NCBI GenBank assembly: GCA_015680685.1 | Contig: MNCI01025409.1 | Coordinates: forward strand, 208,340-272,339 | Direction of reading: 5' to 3' | Length of the DNA stretch: 64,000 nt | Source: Gnetum montanum | Taxonomy: Eukaryota > Streptophyta > Gnetopsida > Gnetales > Gnetaceae | Shown: piece by piece, positions 11,745 to 24,099 of the stretch | Numbering within the stretch: the stretch's first letter is position 1 | Layout: every line of letters starts with the position of its first letter | Made by a program: the position numbers and the translations under genes | The notes under the pieces: model-generated | Database searches by the model: none | The model's input: the letters and a program-made list of their open reading frames with translations, nothing else | What the model was told of the DNA's origin: nothing

Positions 11745-13650
11745 ATGATAACCATATAAGTAGCTTCTCAATTGGTCATATTTTTGTTTTACACATTTTT
11801 GTTTTATAACTTTTTATTTTACACTTTTTTTTCAACATTATTAATTTTTCAAAGTTTTTGTTTTACAACATCATTCGTACATTTTTTTTTCTTGAATATT
11901 TTACAATTTCTTACATAGTTTTCTTTATTGGGATGTGATTTTCTTATCTTGTTTTAATAATAAGTATCTTATTGCCAACTGGGTATAGTGTGATTTAATT
12001 GATGTGGGTACATATTACTCAGTTATTTGATTATTGGTGTGTAGATTGTAGCTTTGAATTTTTTTACAAATAATTAGGACATGGTTTCTTGTTTATGAAA
12101 TAGGTAATGAGTCCACAAGATCCACCCATCCATAAACTCTATGATTTTTCTTATTCTAGAAATGTGTAGTCCCTTTTTCATTAATAAAACTTTAATGAAG
12201 TTGTGACTTTGGTAGTTTTTGGATTTAGAAAGGATTTAAAGGTTGAATAGGATGTGACTTCAAGGAGATTTGGTATTCTTTGTACCTCTCTATTTTCTTG
12301 GGTGCACGTGAGTGTTCATGGATTTCTTATCATTCCATGTCAACCAATAAAAAGAAGTTGAATAAGTCTTTGCATGGTGTGGTTCCCATTTCAAAAAAAA
12401 TGATGAAAATTCAAAGCACACCCCTTAGATACAATAAATGGGCTACAAGCACTAGTTATGGGATTAGAAAGATATGTTACCCATGCCTAAAGGTCCCCTC
12501 TAACTAAGGTCCTTCCTTACTTCCTACTTCTCTATTCTTCTCTAATAATGAATGGTAGTTATTTTGTGGGAGCACTCTTGTGTCTCAATGGAATGGACTG
12601 GTCTTAGAATGATGATGTGATGTCACTAAATATGGTTGGTTTTGGTCTAGACTAATGATGGATTTTATCAAGTCATTTAACCACAAAATTCACAAAGGAC
12701 TTCATGTGACCTTAATTAGGAACTACATTATACTCTTTCTCATCCATCTATGCTTTCCATGTCTCACCTCACTACCAATTTCATGTTCTTGTTCAATGTC
12801 CTAGCTTGATGTGTTAAAATTCTTAGGTAGTTTCTTCTAGGTTTTTGTACTTAACCTTCTATAACCATTAATGATACATGGAGCCCATAGACTCCTTGGT
12901 TTGAATTTATGCAAGGGAAATAAAAGGCCTCTTCTTACTTTGGAAGGACCCACTTGCATATCTTTTGGTTGGGTTAGTTAAGTTCTTTATCCTTAAACAT
13001 TCTTACAATCAAACCCTTTTATGTTCTCCATCAATGACATTGAATTATGCACATATTCACAACATTTTACAATGAACTTTCCTCTTTATTGTTGTGAATT
13101 CTTAAACCCTCTTCAAGAATTTCATCCAATTTGAACTTTTTCAAATTTCATGGACCGCTTATCTATTTTACACTATTTGTCAATCTTCCCACTAACAGTC
13201 CTAAAGGAATCAATCTACCACAATCACAACCTAGCCAAGTGTAACTGTTGATGAGGTAAGGTACTTAACAACTATGTGTTACACATTGCATACTAATTCA
13301 TGATTCTATTGTGAGTATAGTGGGAAGCATGGAATGGAAGTGGGACTACCTTTACCAAGGATGATGCCACAATATCACACGATGAGGACCATGCATAATT
13401 GTTGGATCTTCTCTCTTACTCTTTAGTTTTCAAGAGATGTTGGATGTCGATTTTATCCAGGGTGTTCACTTCTCTTATCATGAACATCCAATTTTGTAAA
13501 ATATTGTAGATCCATACACTTGGGCACTCAACGTTTGTTTGTTGCATCTAAGTCAATTTGTATGTCTATTAATAATCCCATACCTATCCAATATTTTATA
13601 AGGAACTTGGTCCTCCTCTTCTTCACTCGAGGATGAATTTTCATTCAATT
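11745..13650 (+). other. 3' non-coding region of the Athila-like element
   Basis: 1.9 kb between integrase and the polypurine tract with no sustained frame. Part of it (about 12100-12500, including TTACCCATGCCTAAAGGT at 12476-12493) is shared with 55110-55225 and, reverse complemented, with 25200-25235. That shows that the pol-less elements in this window derive from the same family. No env-like ORF remains here. Confidence 0.7.
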
Positions 13651-13658
13651 GTGGGGGT
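13651..13658 (+). other. Polypurine tract
   Basis: gtgggggt, directly ahead of the 3' LTR start at 13660. It is the plus-strand primer position of the element. It is short and contains two T bases. Confidence 0.6.
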
Positions 13659-13659
13659 A

Positions 13660-14527
13660 TGATGAGTCATGATTTGACTAGTTTTGATATCAGATATCCA
13701 ATATTAGAGCCTTGACTTCAAATACCCAATGTTGAAGCCTAGGACGCAATGTCGAATATCCGATATCGTAGGGTATATGCTAAACTATAAATATAGCACT
13801 TGGGCTTATAGTTTTAGATGTGTTTTTGATAGTTTTTTTCATAGCTTAGTGAATCTCTTATAGTTTATTTTTGCCAGAGTTGGAATATATCCTGAGTGCT
13901 CGCAATAGGAGTTTGAGCATGTATAGAACTTTATTCAAACATTGATGTACCTAAGCATAGCAATGTAATGGGAATAAAGATGAGCCCTTTTGATTATCCT
14001 TACAACACTGAGAATAGGTTAATATTTCTTTAATACATTCATTATTCAAGCACTTTACTTTAAAGCATTTTCATTGAGCAATTAATATCTAGTTATTAAT
14101 GAACATAAGCACGACCACTTCAAGCATACATGTAGCACTTGGTAACCTAGAACACTTAATGTTTGGTAACCCAAAAGCACTACATACATTCAGGATGTGT
14201 TTGGAAATTGGAAATAGGTACTTATGTTAGGCTAACTAGGTAGTAGGCTAATTAGATATTAAATTCCTTTATCTTCCATTCTTGTTGTAGGTGATTAAAT
14301 TTATAAAACATAAAATGATAAAAATCATGTATCTCAATTACACTTAAATAATATCTTTGAGCTTCACAAGTATAGTTGGAAAGACAACAAATGTTCTTAA
14401 TTCCCATTTCACTTCCTAGAGGAATTAGTGTACTGGAGAGCTATAGGTCCACGAAATTCAACCAGATCGCATGTGAACACCTTAGTGATTCATATGGTTG
14501 GATGTAGGGGTACCTTGCTGCTCATCA
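13660..14527 (+). repeat. 3' LTR of the Athila-like element
   Basis: 868 bp, TGATGA...TCATCA, followed by the ACCTT duplication. It keeps TATAAATA at 13786-13793 and GATATC-rich U3 motifs at about 13687-13770. It is longer than the 5' LTR because of about 60 bp near 14355-14420 that also occur in related LTR ends (for example about 46230-46270), so the 5' LTR suffered a deletion. Confidence 0.9.
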
Positions 14528-14532
14528 ACCTT
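14528..14532. repeat. Target-site duplication ACCTT (right)
   Basis: Identical to 4569-4573. Confidence 0.93.
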
Positions 14533-14734
14533 ATAGAAAAAAATGGTAGATAATATAATTTCTCATAAATTCATGAATCATTCTCAAATATATTTTTTTA
14601 CATTATAGTTCAAAATCCCTCAATAATTTAGTTATTGTCATCAAGGAACAATTTTAAGGGTAGGGCTAGGAATCTAATGCAAATTTCTCACATGCTCAAA
14701 TTTTGCAACTTAGTGAATAAGAACATTTATTATG

Positions 14735-14840
14735 GGTATGCAATGGTTAGACCTAGTACTTACTAGTAGAATCAAACATGTGACCTTAGGTCACTAGGCT
14801 AAGACCTTTACCACTAAGCTGACACTTCATTTTTAAAGTT
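14735..14840 (-). repeat. tRNA-like SINE fragment
   Basis: The minus strand reads CAGCTTAGTGGTAAAG, then about 30 bases later TGTTTGATTCT. These resemble the A box and B box of RNA polymerase III promoters in tRNA genes and tRNA-derived SINEs. It cannot be folded into a proper tRNA and no anticodon arm is evident. Similar scraps lie at 16125, 17025 and 19585. Confidence 0.45.
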
Positions 14841-15590
14841 TTACATTTTCAAAAATGGTTAAAACTATGATAATAGGTAACCTATAATAGTTACTACTTA
14901 TTAGTCTATGTAGTACATTCATAAATTACAATAATGACAAGGAAGAAGATGAATCAACTTAATAAAATCTTGAATTTTAGTTTCAAGATTTGATCATGTC
15001 TAACTAATATTTTGTAATATGTTAGGTGAACTATGTGTTGAGACGACCCTATTTACTTGAAGCCTTTTTGGTTTGAAAATGCAAAGAATGACACTTGCAT
15101 GTTGCTTGAGTGGTATAGAGTAAACTATAGCAGAAAGGATGAACAATCTTTTCTAAATATTATTTCCCATAAATTAGACTTCTTCATTCACAGTATTCAT
15201 AGAATTATCAAAAATGTGGATACTTAAGGAAAGTTCATCATTTTAGGAGTTGAATTGATGTACCTTATCAACAATATTGTGTGCAAATAAGAGATGGCTT
15301 AAGTGATTAGGTAATTATGTGATAATGATTTTGAATCATACATAATTATTCCTTTAGTTAAAGTAATTTAGATTCCAACATCTTCTGCCTTGACTTCCAC
15401 ACCTCCTTTCCTTACCAATAGTAATAATAGTAACACTAATAATAATAATACAATGATTCTAGCTAGTATATGTCTTAGAATATTTCTCTTGAATTTAAAT
15501 GTGTGGCTTGCACTACTACATGTCACATGCCCTAACTAATTGAAGTAGGATATGCCTCATGAGCACTAATATAAAGTAAACTAATCCATA

Positions 15591-15877
15591 AAAATCTGAA
15601 TCATGCTAATTATTTAGTCTATAATTACTTATTAACATAATTGGCAAACCACATATATTATTTGAGGTGACATCACATTGAGTTTGCTTATCTATTTAAG
15701 ATGAGAAATAAATCATGAAAAGTATTTATTTATTAATGTTTTTTTGACACAAAATGTGAATCATGCTAACTTTTCAATATGTAATCACTTGTTAACGTAA
15801 ATGGTTAACCACATGTATTGTTTGAGGTGATGTTACAATGTGTTTGCCTCTATGTTAAAGATGAGAAATAAATTATG
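15591..15877 (+). repeat. Diverged tandem duplication, 160-bp period
   Basis: 15591-15717 and 15751-15877 align over about 127 bases (both begin aaaat.tgaatcatgctaa and end agatgagaaataaatnatg) with roughly 20% difference. It is an old local duplication without coding content. The surrounding sequence 14841-17959 shows no gene. Confidence 0.75.
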
Positions 15878-16124
15878 CAAACTATATTTTATTTAAGCAA
15901 GGAAACTTAGGGCTTCTAGCATAACCCTTACCCATACAATAGGGTAGATATGACCTGCTAGACAAGAGGGATCCACCACAAGGCTACTCTACTACTGTCA
16001 CATCCATAAGGAAAGGCAAGAATTCAATACACAACCTCCCAATTGAGATCTATTTGGTAACTATCTATTAGCCCACTTGGATAAGTATAGTAATGAGTTA
16101 ATATACTATATAAGTAAGTGTACA

Positions 16125-16205
16125 CTACAGTTTTAGCCTTGTGGTAAAACTCTTAATTTTATAATTTCAAGTAATGGGTTCAATTCTTGTATGAAATATT
16201 AAGTT
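16125..16205 (+). repeat. tRNA-like SINE fragment
   Basis: TTAGCCTTGTGGTAAAACTC (A-box-like) followed about 25 bases later by GGGTTCAATTCTTG (B-box-like). It shares its first part with the minus-strand copy at 19585-19650. Probably a degraded SINE; not a tRNA gene. Confidence 0.5.
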
Positions 16206-17019
16206 ATAAAGTTTTAATTTGATTATATGTCTTAGAGGTAAATATTATTATATAATATACTTTTTAATTATTAATCAAGATTTTTAACTAAAATATGTTA
16301 AAATAAAAATATAAAAAATATGGTTAACATTGTAATGAAAAATGCAAATTTAAAAAGAATTAAAGAATTATTGAAAGATGTCATGTAGATGTACCTATGT
16401 GAATGTATATTGTGTTGTGTAAATGCGTTATGCCTAAATGACCAACTTTTCCTAAAGGTTAAAATGAAACCATCCTTAAAAATGTACCTACCATAGGATC
16501 AAAAATTAAAATCAACCTAACTAAATTTTTTTTGTTAATATCTTTGTAAAAATATATGATAAAACATAAGTATATATATAAAAATTCCTTTTCTTTTAGT
16601 TAAATAAAAAAATTATGCATAGGATCAATGTGAAATTAACATTTAATTTATATAAAGGTCAAAAATTGAAAAAGTTAAAAATTAGAATTTAATTAAAAAT
16701 TATAATGTTTGTATCAATAATATATACTGTATTTGTTGACATGAAATGTTAATACATCAATATATTTTTCTTTCCTTTGAAATTTTAGATTTAATTAATA
16801 ATATTCAACTATGTAGGATTTTAAAAAATGAAATTTTATAATACTTGATATCAAATGTTAATAAAAGCATAAGAAATATGATTAAAGTAATTTATTCTAA
16901 TAAATGTTAGTGTACCTCCTTGTAATAAATATAATTACATATATGATTATCATCTGAAGAATGTACATAATAAATTTGATAAACTAAAATATTTATTTTA
17001 AAAAAGAGTTAATTAATAA

Positions 17020-17065
17020 TAAGAATCTCTAGTATGAGGGTACAAGTTCGATTCTTAGTTGTGCA
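17020..17065 (+). repeat. Possible tRNA-like SINE fragment, B box only
   Basis: GGGTACAAGTTCGATTCTTAG resembles the B box and T-arm of a tRNA-derived repeat, here without a clear A box. Weak evidence taken alone; listed because similar scraps lie nearby. Confidence 0.3.
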
Positions 17066-17959
17066 TACAATTAGCAATTCAAATAGTAAGCTCATTCAAT
17101 ATTAGACTAAAAAATAAGAATTTATTTAAATAAATATTTATCATGCAAAATAATATTTTTATCTTTATTTCATGCATACAATGCTAGTTTTAGAAAGAAA
17201 TTTAGATTCAATGACATTGTTAAAAGTGGTGACTTAAACTACACATGACTGATGCAATATCAAACTAAATGTGTATTTTTACCAAACTATAGGTAAAACG
17301 TCTTGTGATGAGCATCAAATAAAAATGATGAACATAATTGTGATTCTTCTCAACACCAACCAAAATACAAGTTAGTATAAGAGCTCTCATATAATGAGTT
17401 CATTTTATAGCTTTAATATGGAAGTAAAGTATGTTACAAACATAATACATAATAATTTAAAAAATCATATAGACTCATTTAAAAGGATTATCACCTAGAG
17501 GCTTAATGCTTATTCTCCTAAAGTAAGATCCTGAGAGGGTTGGTGAATGAGCAAAATTCTAACCTCTTTTGATTAGTTGTGCCCAAGCTCAAACCCAAGT
17601 CTTATAGCTTGAGAAACAAGCACCTACCATCATCATTCTAAATAATGGTCACTCATTTAGACTTACTTGCTAAATAAAATGATCCTTTAAAAAAATTGAA
17701 TAGTTAAAACCTAATTTTTAAACATATTTAGAAATTTATTTCTACAAAATAAACATTAAATAAAACAAAAGTACTTTATGCAAAATAAAAGTTTCCTTTT
17801 AATGCAAAATTAAGGTTGTTTTATGCTATAAAATATTGAATTATAACATGACAAGTTGTTCTTTTCAAGATTTCAAGATCTTATGTAAGGTGAGATGGTA
17901 GTTCTTATCGCTAAAAATGGTGAGTTATAATATTATTATGATCAACTAACTATATGATA

Positions 17960-17970
17960 TAACCATTTAG
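17960..17970. repeat. LINE target-site duplication (left)
   Basis: TAACCATTTAG, identical to 18873-18883 on the far side of the LINE fragment. Confidence 0.85.
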
Positions 17971-18871
17971 GGGGGGTGTCAGACCCCAAAAAGAGAATTT
18001 TATTAATAGAAACCAAAATTTAGTACATATGCTACTTCAAGACATATAGATTGAGGAAAGGAGGAAGAGAAACTGTGTTGACTGAGGTTATTATAGAGGA
18101 AACATGTTAAACTTAGCCTTCCACAGGGTGTGGAAATGCATTCCAAGGATCCACCATTCGCTGAAATGTGTGTGTCTTTTCCTGGATGTGGATTGTCGAA
18201 TGAGAACAAAGGTGGAAGAAAGAGGAAAAAGGCCAAGTGGTGTAGAACACTGTGGCTTAATTAGGAGACTCTCTTCTGAAGCGAGGCTTGATGATGGTGA
18301 TTACTTGGATCTCGGATATGACTCCATGGCTGCAATAAGAAAAACAACTGGTTAGCATTCATCTTGAATTTTGGGGCTTGAGATATAATTTGAAAGTGAA
18401 CATGCCGAAGAATTTGCATTTTTTCTGAAGTAGTTAGTTGTAAGGAGTTTGAAATAATTGTCTTTTGAAAAAGTGTGGTACATCTATGTTTCCAAATATT
18501 ATATAAGATGATGGGCCTAAGGATCTTCCATAGGAAGTGAGAGTTATTGGACCTGATAGGTAAGAAACCCAACATTACGGCCTCTTGTGTAAGAGTGCAT
18601 GAGGGAAAAACCTTAGAAGCCCATTCCCATGCATGCTGAGCAAATGGGCAAAGCCAAAAAACATGGACAAAGGTTTCAGAGTCATTACATAAAGGGCACT
18701 TAGGGGAGTGAATCCCAAGGTATGCTAAACGTTTCCCGATTGGGAGACCTTGATGAAGAAAACACCAAAGGAATTGTTGAATTTTGGGAAGAGTTGGGAG
18801 ATGCCAAATTTGGTTGAAAAGAGAAATCCAAAAATCCTCCGATTCTTGTTTATTCCAAGATCGATTACAGC
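17971..18871 (-). mobile_element. 5'-truncated LINE with zf-RVT domain
   Basis: On the minus strand an open frame of about 215 codons encodes the C-terminal reverse-transcriptase zinc-binding region (zf-RVT): FWISLFNQIWHLPTLPKIQ, FLWCFLHQGLPIGKRLAYLG, CPLCNDSETFVHVFWLCPFA (C-x2-C...H...C), HAWEWASKVFPS. The same wording is found at 48300-48979, so this copy and the 5.8 kb LINE at 47964-53784 are one family. The 3' end is GC-rich (ggggtctgacaccccccc on the minus strand) with no poly(A). An 11-bp duplication flanks it. A single N sits exactly between the LINE and the right duplication, so the 5' truncation may be partly an assembly loss. Confidence 0.85.
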
Positions 18872-18872
18872 N

Positions 18873-18883
18873 TAACCATTTAG
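18873..18883. repeat. LINE target-site duplication (right)
   Basis: TAACCATTTAG, identical to 17960-17970. Confidence 0.85.
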
Positions 18884-19744
18884 GATTAACCATGTACCCT
18901 ATGAAAAACAAGCATTACCATTAAACTAGGTAGATTGCATCCATAAGGATTACTAATGAATGATGAGGATAAGGTTTCATGGCGATAACAATATCTTCAA
19001 GCATACTTCTAATAGAAGCTTTTAGTGCATCAAAAGCTTGAGAAAGAGGTTAACAAAAATTCACAAACATTTTTCATAATAATGATGAAAAGCTTAAGTA
19101 ATTAACATTGGAATTGAAAATTATCCTACAAATTTTTAATTTAGTGAGACATAATAAGTTTCCACTTAGATTCAATAAAATAATTTTAGTGGTAAAATGT
19201 TTAGTGATTATTTTTAGTATCATTATCCCATAGCATGGAGTAGCTTGTTAAAGTAAGATAAAGATTTAATAATGATTTATCATTGTGAGTCATCTAAGCA
19301 TATATTTTATCATGCCCATTAGGATCACTTCTGTGACTTGCACATCATGAGCTACACACTTTAACCAAGTAAACTATGCCTCAATGGCTAAAATATTAAG
19401 AATGTGTTGGTATAAAAAAATGTACATAAGATATCTCTTGATCTTCATATCAATTTATTAAAATAAATGTAATATTACAATGTTGATAATGCTATTTGGT
19501 AGGTTAAGATCACAAATTCAAGCAACATGATATGCCCCTAAGATATATAATGAAATTAGAAATTTTTCACTTAGCATTACCTACCAAAATAGAATTCATA
19601 ACTTGGAGTTATTAGATTAAGAGTTTTACTACTAGGCTAATACCTCATTATTATTAATAAGGAATCTTATATATGAACTTTTGATGTATAAAGTTGCATG
19701 TAAAGAATTAAATATAGAAATAACAATGTATATGGTTTTAAAGT
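18884..19744. other. Spacer with a SINE scrap
   Basis: AT-rich sequence without a coding frame. The only feature seen is a minus-strand tRNA-like piece at about 19585-19650 (TTAGCCTAGTAGTAAAACTC then AAGTTATGAATTC). Confidence 0.45.
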
Positions 19745-20536
19745 AAAAGCCCTACTTAGACGAAGAATGATAAATTAGTAGGACCTAATATTATCCTATA
19801 TAAGCATGAAAGTTTATGGAAGATATAAGGCTCACTTGGTTCATAACTTTATTCAATAAAATTCAAGGAGGGAGAAATTCTAGATGATTGGAAGAGAAGC
19901 TTTATAATACCTAGCTAGAAACTATGGAAGCATCAAAGTTATAAGTCACATCATGGAGTTAGAGGAAAAATTTATAGAATGAGGTGCTTCTAAGAATTGG
20001 TTTTATGCTTGGATGAACAACTATGAAAGCTATTGTCCTTGTGAACAATCATGGAGATACCATGGAATTCCTCATGAAGGTAGGGTTACATTAAGGATCT
20101 ACTCTAAGATCTTATTTATTTACCAATATTATAGATGAGCTATCTAAAGAAATTCAAGATAACATTCCTCAATGTATGCTTTTTGCATATGATAAAATAT
20201 TGATGTACTTTATCATAAAAAAAACATCTACTAGGTTAAAAAATAGGCTTTATAAAACTACTATCACATCTACAATCTTATATGATGAAAAATGTTGAAC
20301 TATCAAAAAGCATTAGGCTCAACCCATGCATGTAGTAGAGGTAATTTTTGGATGTCATGAAGAAAGATTGTATCAATAACTCTTTTTATTAAGGAAAGTT
20401 TGGGGATAGCACCTATAAATGAGAAGATTGAGGAAAATCATCTTATATGGTTTGATCATGTGTGGGGAAAACCAAAGAATGCACTTGTTAGAAGAAGTTT
20501 CTTTATTAAATTTGAGTGGAAATAACAAAGAGTAGG
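19745..20536 (+). pseudogene. RTE-type LINE, upstream part
   Basis: Read across frames it gives EGEILDDWKRSFIIPS (about 19870-19915), then NHGDTMEFLMKVGLH, GSTLRSYLFTNIIDELSKEI (about 20098-20160) and IPQCMLFAYDKI. These match the RT blocks of RTE-like plant LINEs (GDT..F...GLHQGS.LSPYLF, then CMLFADD with YD here). Near its end, IAPINEKIEENHLIWFDHV (about 20407-20463) is the RTE C-terminal block. It breaks off exactly at the LTR start 20537 and resumes at 35885. Confidence 0.82.
20532..20536. repeat. Target-site duplication (left), GTAGG
   Basis: Matches 35885-35889 (ATAGG) at four of five positions. The LINE frame that continues across the two sites independently supports the pair. Confidence 0.75.
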
Positions 20537-21417
20537 TGATAAAGTGAATTTTTTGTTGGCTATGATATCAGGCATCCAAATCAGAGACCATGCTGGAACA
20601 TATAATATCCAATATCGTGTCACATGTGTTTGCCTATAAATATGATACTTAGGCACATGGTTTAACACAATTTTTGTTAACCCGTACCAAAACTCTTTAA
20701 GTTTACTTTAGCAATTTCAGCTCTAAGTCCTTAATAGTGTGTGCTCATAGTGTTTTGTTGAGTGATTGTACATAGTCTTTATTTGAGCATCTTATACTTG
20801 GACACAAGTCTAAATGACAATAAAGATCAAGATTACTTTCCATCATTGTAGCATCCACTTAGTTTCTTTACTATTTCTCTACTATTTACTTAGAATAATT
20901 CTTTCCATTTTCACTTAAATGCTTTCTTAGTTAATGTTTACCATACCCTATATTTTACTTCCATTGTTAATAAGCACTATGAATATGACTGATTTTGAGT
21001 GCTAAGTCTAGTTATCTAGTAACCCAGTAGTGTTATCACTTGATTCACTCAGTAATGATACACTTGGTAATCCCAGTGATAACTACATAAGTCCAAGGTG
21101 TGTACAGTAAATTAGGTACAAATAAACATCATCTAGGATAGAATAGATTATTTACTATTTGCTTAAACTCAGAAACCATTACTATTTCACCATGTTTACT
21201 AAGAGTAAGATGGCCAACACAACATCAGTGATCATATACCTCATAGTGAGTTAAACCATACATTTAGATTTTACTAGCTCACAAGGTAAGACAATGATCC
21301 CAAAATTTAACTAATTACTAGCATAATCACATTGCCTTATCCATGGTTTACAATTAGGCTATGTGTGAACACTTGTAACTTGTATAGTTGGGTGTTAGAT
21401 TACTCCACTGCTCATCA
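20537..21417 (+). repeat. 5' LTR of the nested Gypsy element
   Basis: 881 bp, TGATAA...TCATCA. It aligns closely with 34985-35884. It has TATAAATA at 20635-20642 and GATATC/CCAATATC motifs at about 20563-20617. Confidence 0.9.
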
Positions 21418-21418
21418 T

Positions 21419-21436
21419 TGACACCATTGCTGGGGA
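21419..21436 (+). other. Primer-binding site, tRNA-Asp type
   Basis: TGACACCATTGCTGGGGA one base after the LTR. It differs from the tRNA-Asp complement by transitions only. Confidence 0.82.
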
Positions 21437-21547
21437 CTTATTAATGTATGCTAAGTAATTGATTATACAAAGTTCATTGTACTTGAAACACAAAGTTAAA
21501 ATCTATAACTCTAACTAAGCACACTTAAAATAAAAATCTTAAACCAT

Positions 21548-24050
21548 AAATGGAATCAAGTAAGAACACCTTATCACCTACCAAGGAACTACATATAAGT
21601 AGCGATAGAATCAAAGAGGAAGAAGCCTAGAGTATGCCAATGCAGATAGGATCTCATATGCTCATCATGATTCTTACTATCCCAATTTCACCTTCATCTT
21701 CCATCAGGATGATCAATTAAGGTGGAGAGCTCTTCAAGGTAACACTGTTCTACCATCAAAATGTTCAACATCCATCATGCTCCAAATTTCTCTCAAGCAG
21801 ATGAAACTAAGTGAGGTACTTGGAGGGTATCATGTGACCAAACACATGGCTAGACCTTATGAGCCCACTGAGGAGTAGTTGAGAAGAGACAAAGTCATGG
21901 AGACCAGACATGAATAGAACAAAGGAAAGAAGGTCAACTCTCCTATTATCTTGGAAGAGCTTGATGGAGATGATTTCATAACTAAAAAACTTCACCAAAA
22001 TCATGAGTTCTAGTCACAAATGCCAATCATTTGATTAGAGGAACCTATCAAGAATCAATCATGCTTGGACTTAGCAGAGATACTTAGAAGGGAGGTAAAA
22101 GACTTAAGGCACAAGCAAGACTTAAAGCTAAGAGTTCTTGCTATATCTCATAGAGAAGAACATTAGAGTCATCATAGGAGGATAAGTTGGCACAATTCTC
22201 CTACTACCTCATCTACATCCTCATGATCATCATAAGACTCTGATAGAAGGAGACAAAGGTATAGATACCATGATAGGGAAGAAAGGAGAGCTCATAATTG
22301 TCATGATCATCATGATCATTACTCAAGACATTATAATTTAAAAGATGAAGAATATGAATAATGCAGATGTAGGGATTATAGAAATCATGAAAGACATGAG
22401 AACAGAAGGGAACACTACTCAAAAAAGTGTATGAACCTGATCAAGATGATGAACCCCTAATGGCTACTTGAAGTATGATTAACATACAAGAAGTTGTGTA
22501 CATACCAACTAGGCACATGAGGGACAACCGTATCAAATAGCTCAATATGAACAACATGCCAAGATTTGATGGTGGCTATAATGCTAATCCAAAACACCAC
22601 ATTTAAGATTTCCATGATGCCTATGCCCTATAGAACATTGAAAGTGACTAGAAGAAGTTAAAACTATTCCTAGGAATACTTGTAAAAGAGGTAGAGAGCT
22701 AGTCCCAATCACTTGAAACTGAGTCAATCAGAAGATGGAGTACCATCATAGAGATCTTCAACAATAAGTATCAAACCTACTTGCGAGTATCTAACGTAAG
22801 AAAACAAATCCAAGGATAGAAACAAGGGACTCATGAAACCCTTGATGTAGAAATGGATAGATACTACTCACTACTACATAGATTCCTAGGCTATGAATTC
22901 TCATAGAAGAAAAAACTAAGGCACATTGTAGATGGGTTGCAAAACAAAATTAGGGAGACACTTGGGATTTATGCCCTAGTAGATTATATGAGATGATGAC
23001 CAATTGCATTTAGAGGTTAATTGATGAAGTGGAAAAGGAAGAAGGTAAGTTAAGAAAGAGAGAATCAATTGAGGAGTATAATCATGAGGCATCTATAAGA
23101 AAGAGAGATGCACGAGTGTGTGATACCCAAGAGGAAGAAACCTTGGATTAGGCAATCCAAAAGGAAATAATACCAATCCAAAAATCTTTCACTGATGTAG
23201 CAACATAGGTAGCAAAGATGTTGAACTTAGTTAATGAGAGGTGTACAATATCTTTAAATATTATGAAAGAGAGAGCAGAGAAAGCCTGTGGAAAAGGAAA
23301 ATACTAGAAAAAGAAGAAATATTTTGGACAAAAAGGCAAAGTGGATTTAGTGGCTGAGTACTCAAAAACTAGCTCTATTAATGAGGAAGGTTGTACTATG
23401 TGTCAATAAGAACATCCTAAGGAATGTTTTCTAGTAATGGCACATCTATAGGAAACAAGGGCATACACACTCAACCCTAGATTTGTTAAAAAATAGATGT
23501 CCAAAAGGTTATCTTATCCTTAAGGTAACTACCGATAAAACTTCCAAGCAATGTATTATCCTAGTAGAGCTTTGCCATAGCCACATGAGTAGTACCCTCA
23601 GTAGTGGTAACAACCCCAATTGTGAGCTATGCCACCACCACGTCAACAGTATCCATATCACCAACTTGATCCAAGTCAAATGCAACCATATTGCTAGCAA
23701 ATGAAACTATTCAAAATCCATAGTACTATCCATCAGAGTACCAAAAATTGACACCACAAAGGACCAACTCAGACTCATACATGCATGTACAAACAACTTA
23801 TTCTTCAAATCAACATTCAAATTCTTTACCACTAGTGCCATCACCTACTATGCAAGGTGAATTTCCATCACAACTACAGTAAAGGAGAGCTGCCTAGATA
23901 GTAAACATACAAATAGAGGATCATACTAGCAACACTAAGGGCCAATTAAAGAAATGTCCTTTCTTCAGAAAAATTTTAGAAAAATCTAGTAGAATTAGAA
24001 CTTCATTGAAAAAAGATTATTCTCTTCTTCTGAGATTGATATCATTGAAG
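21548..24050 (+). pseudogene. gag of the nested Gypsy element
   Basis: It starts at an ATG (21548) and carries the family blocks across many stops: a His/Ser-rich hinge (about 22205-22330), KLKLF then STIIEIFNNKYQTYLRVSNV (about 22739-22800), HIVDGLQNKIRETLGIYAL (about 22923-22978), EEYNHEASIRKRDARVCD, a knuckle-like CTMCQ...HPKECF (about 23395-23430), and the proline/glutamine-rich tail that parallels 7410-7900 of the first element. The frame fades near 24050, just before the inverted element. A piece reading ALFMDVGAT near 24130 may be a protease trace, but I would not rely on it. Confidence 0.75.
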
Positions 24051-24099
24051 AAGCACCTGATGTTTCTCCTCTTCTATTTGAGAATTATGAGTTGTCCAT

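Larger units (their letters stand above)
4574..14527 (+). mobile_element. Complete but decayed Athila-like Ty3/Gypsy element
   Basis: A 9954-bp element with the full LTR retrotransposon layout: 5' LTR, tRNA-Asp-type primer site, gag, protease, RT, RNase H, integrase, a long 3' untranslated region, polypurine tract and 3' LTR, flanked by perfect ACCTT duplications. The LTR termini are TGATGA and TCATCA. The RT-RNaseH-integrase order and the RNase H wording (NYTTIEKELMVMVFALEKFR) place it in Ty3/Gypsy, close to Athila; the tRNA-Asp primer agrees. Every coding domain carries in-frame stops, most of them TAG, and the LTRs have diverged with a deletion in the 5' copy, so it is an old, dead insertion. 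No env-like ORF is visible in it. Confidence 0.92.

Noticed and set aside
12280-12507. 75-codon frame after the integrase, possible env remnant
   Set aside because: It lacks all blocks of the env-like ORF seen in the other copies and lies in shared non-coding sequence.
14735-14840. A genuine tRNA gene
   Set aside because: Box-like words are present but no complete cloverleaf or anticodon arm could be drawn.
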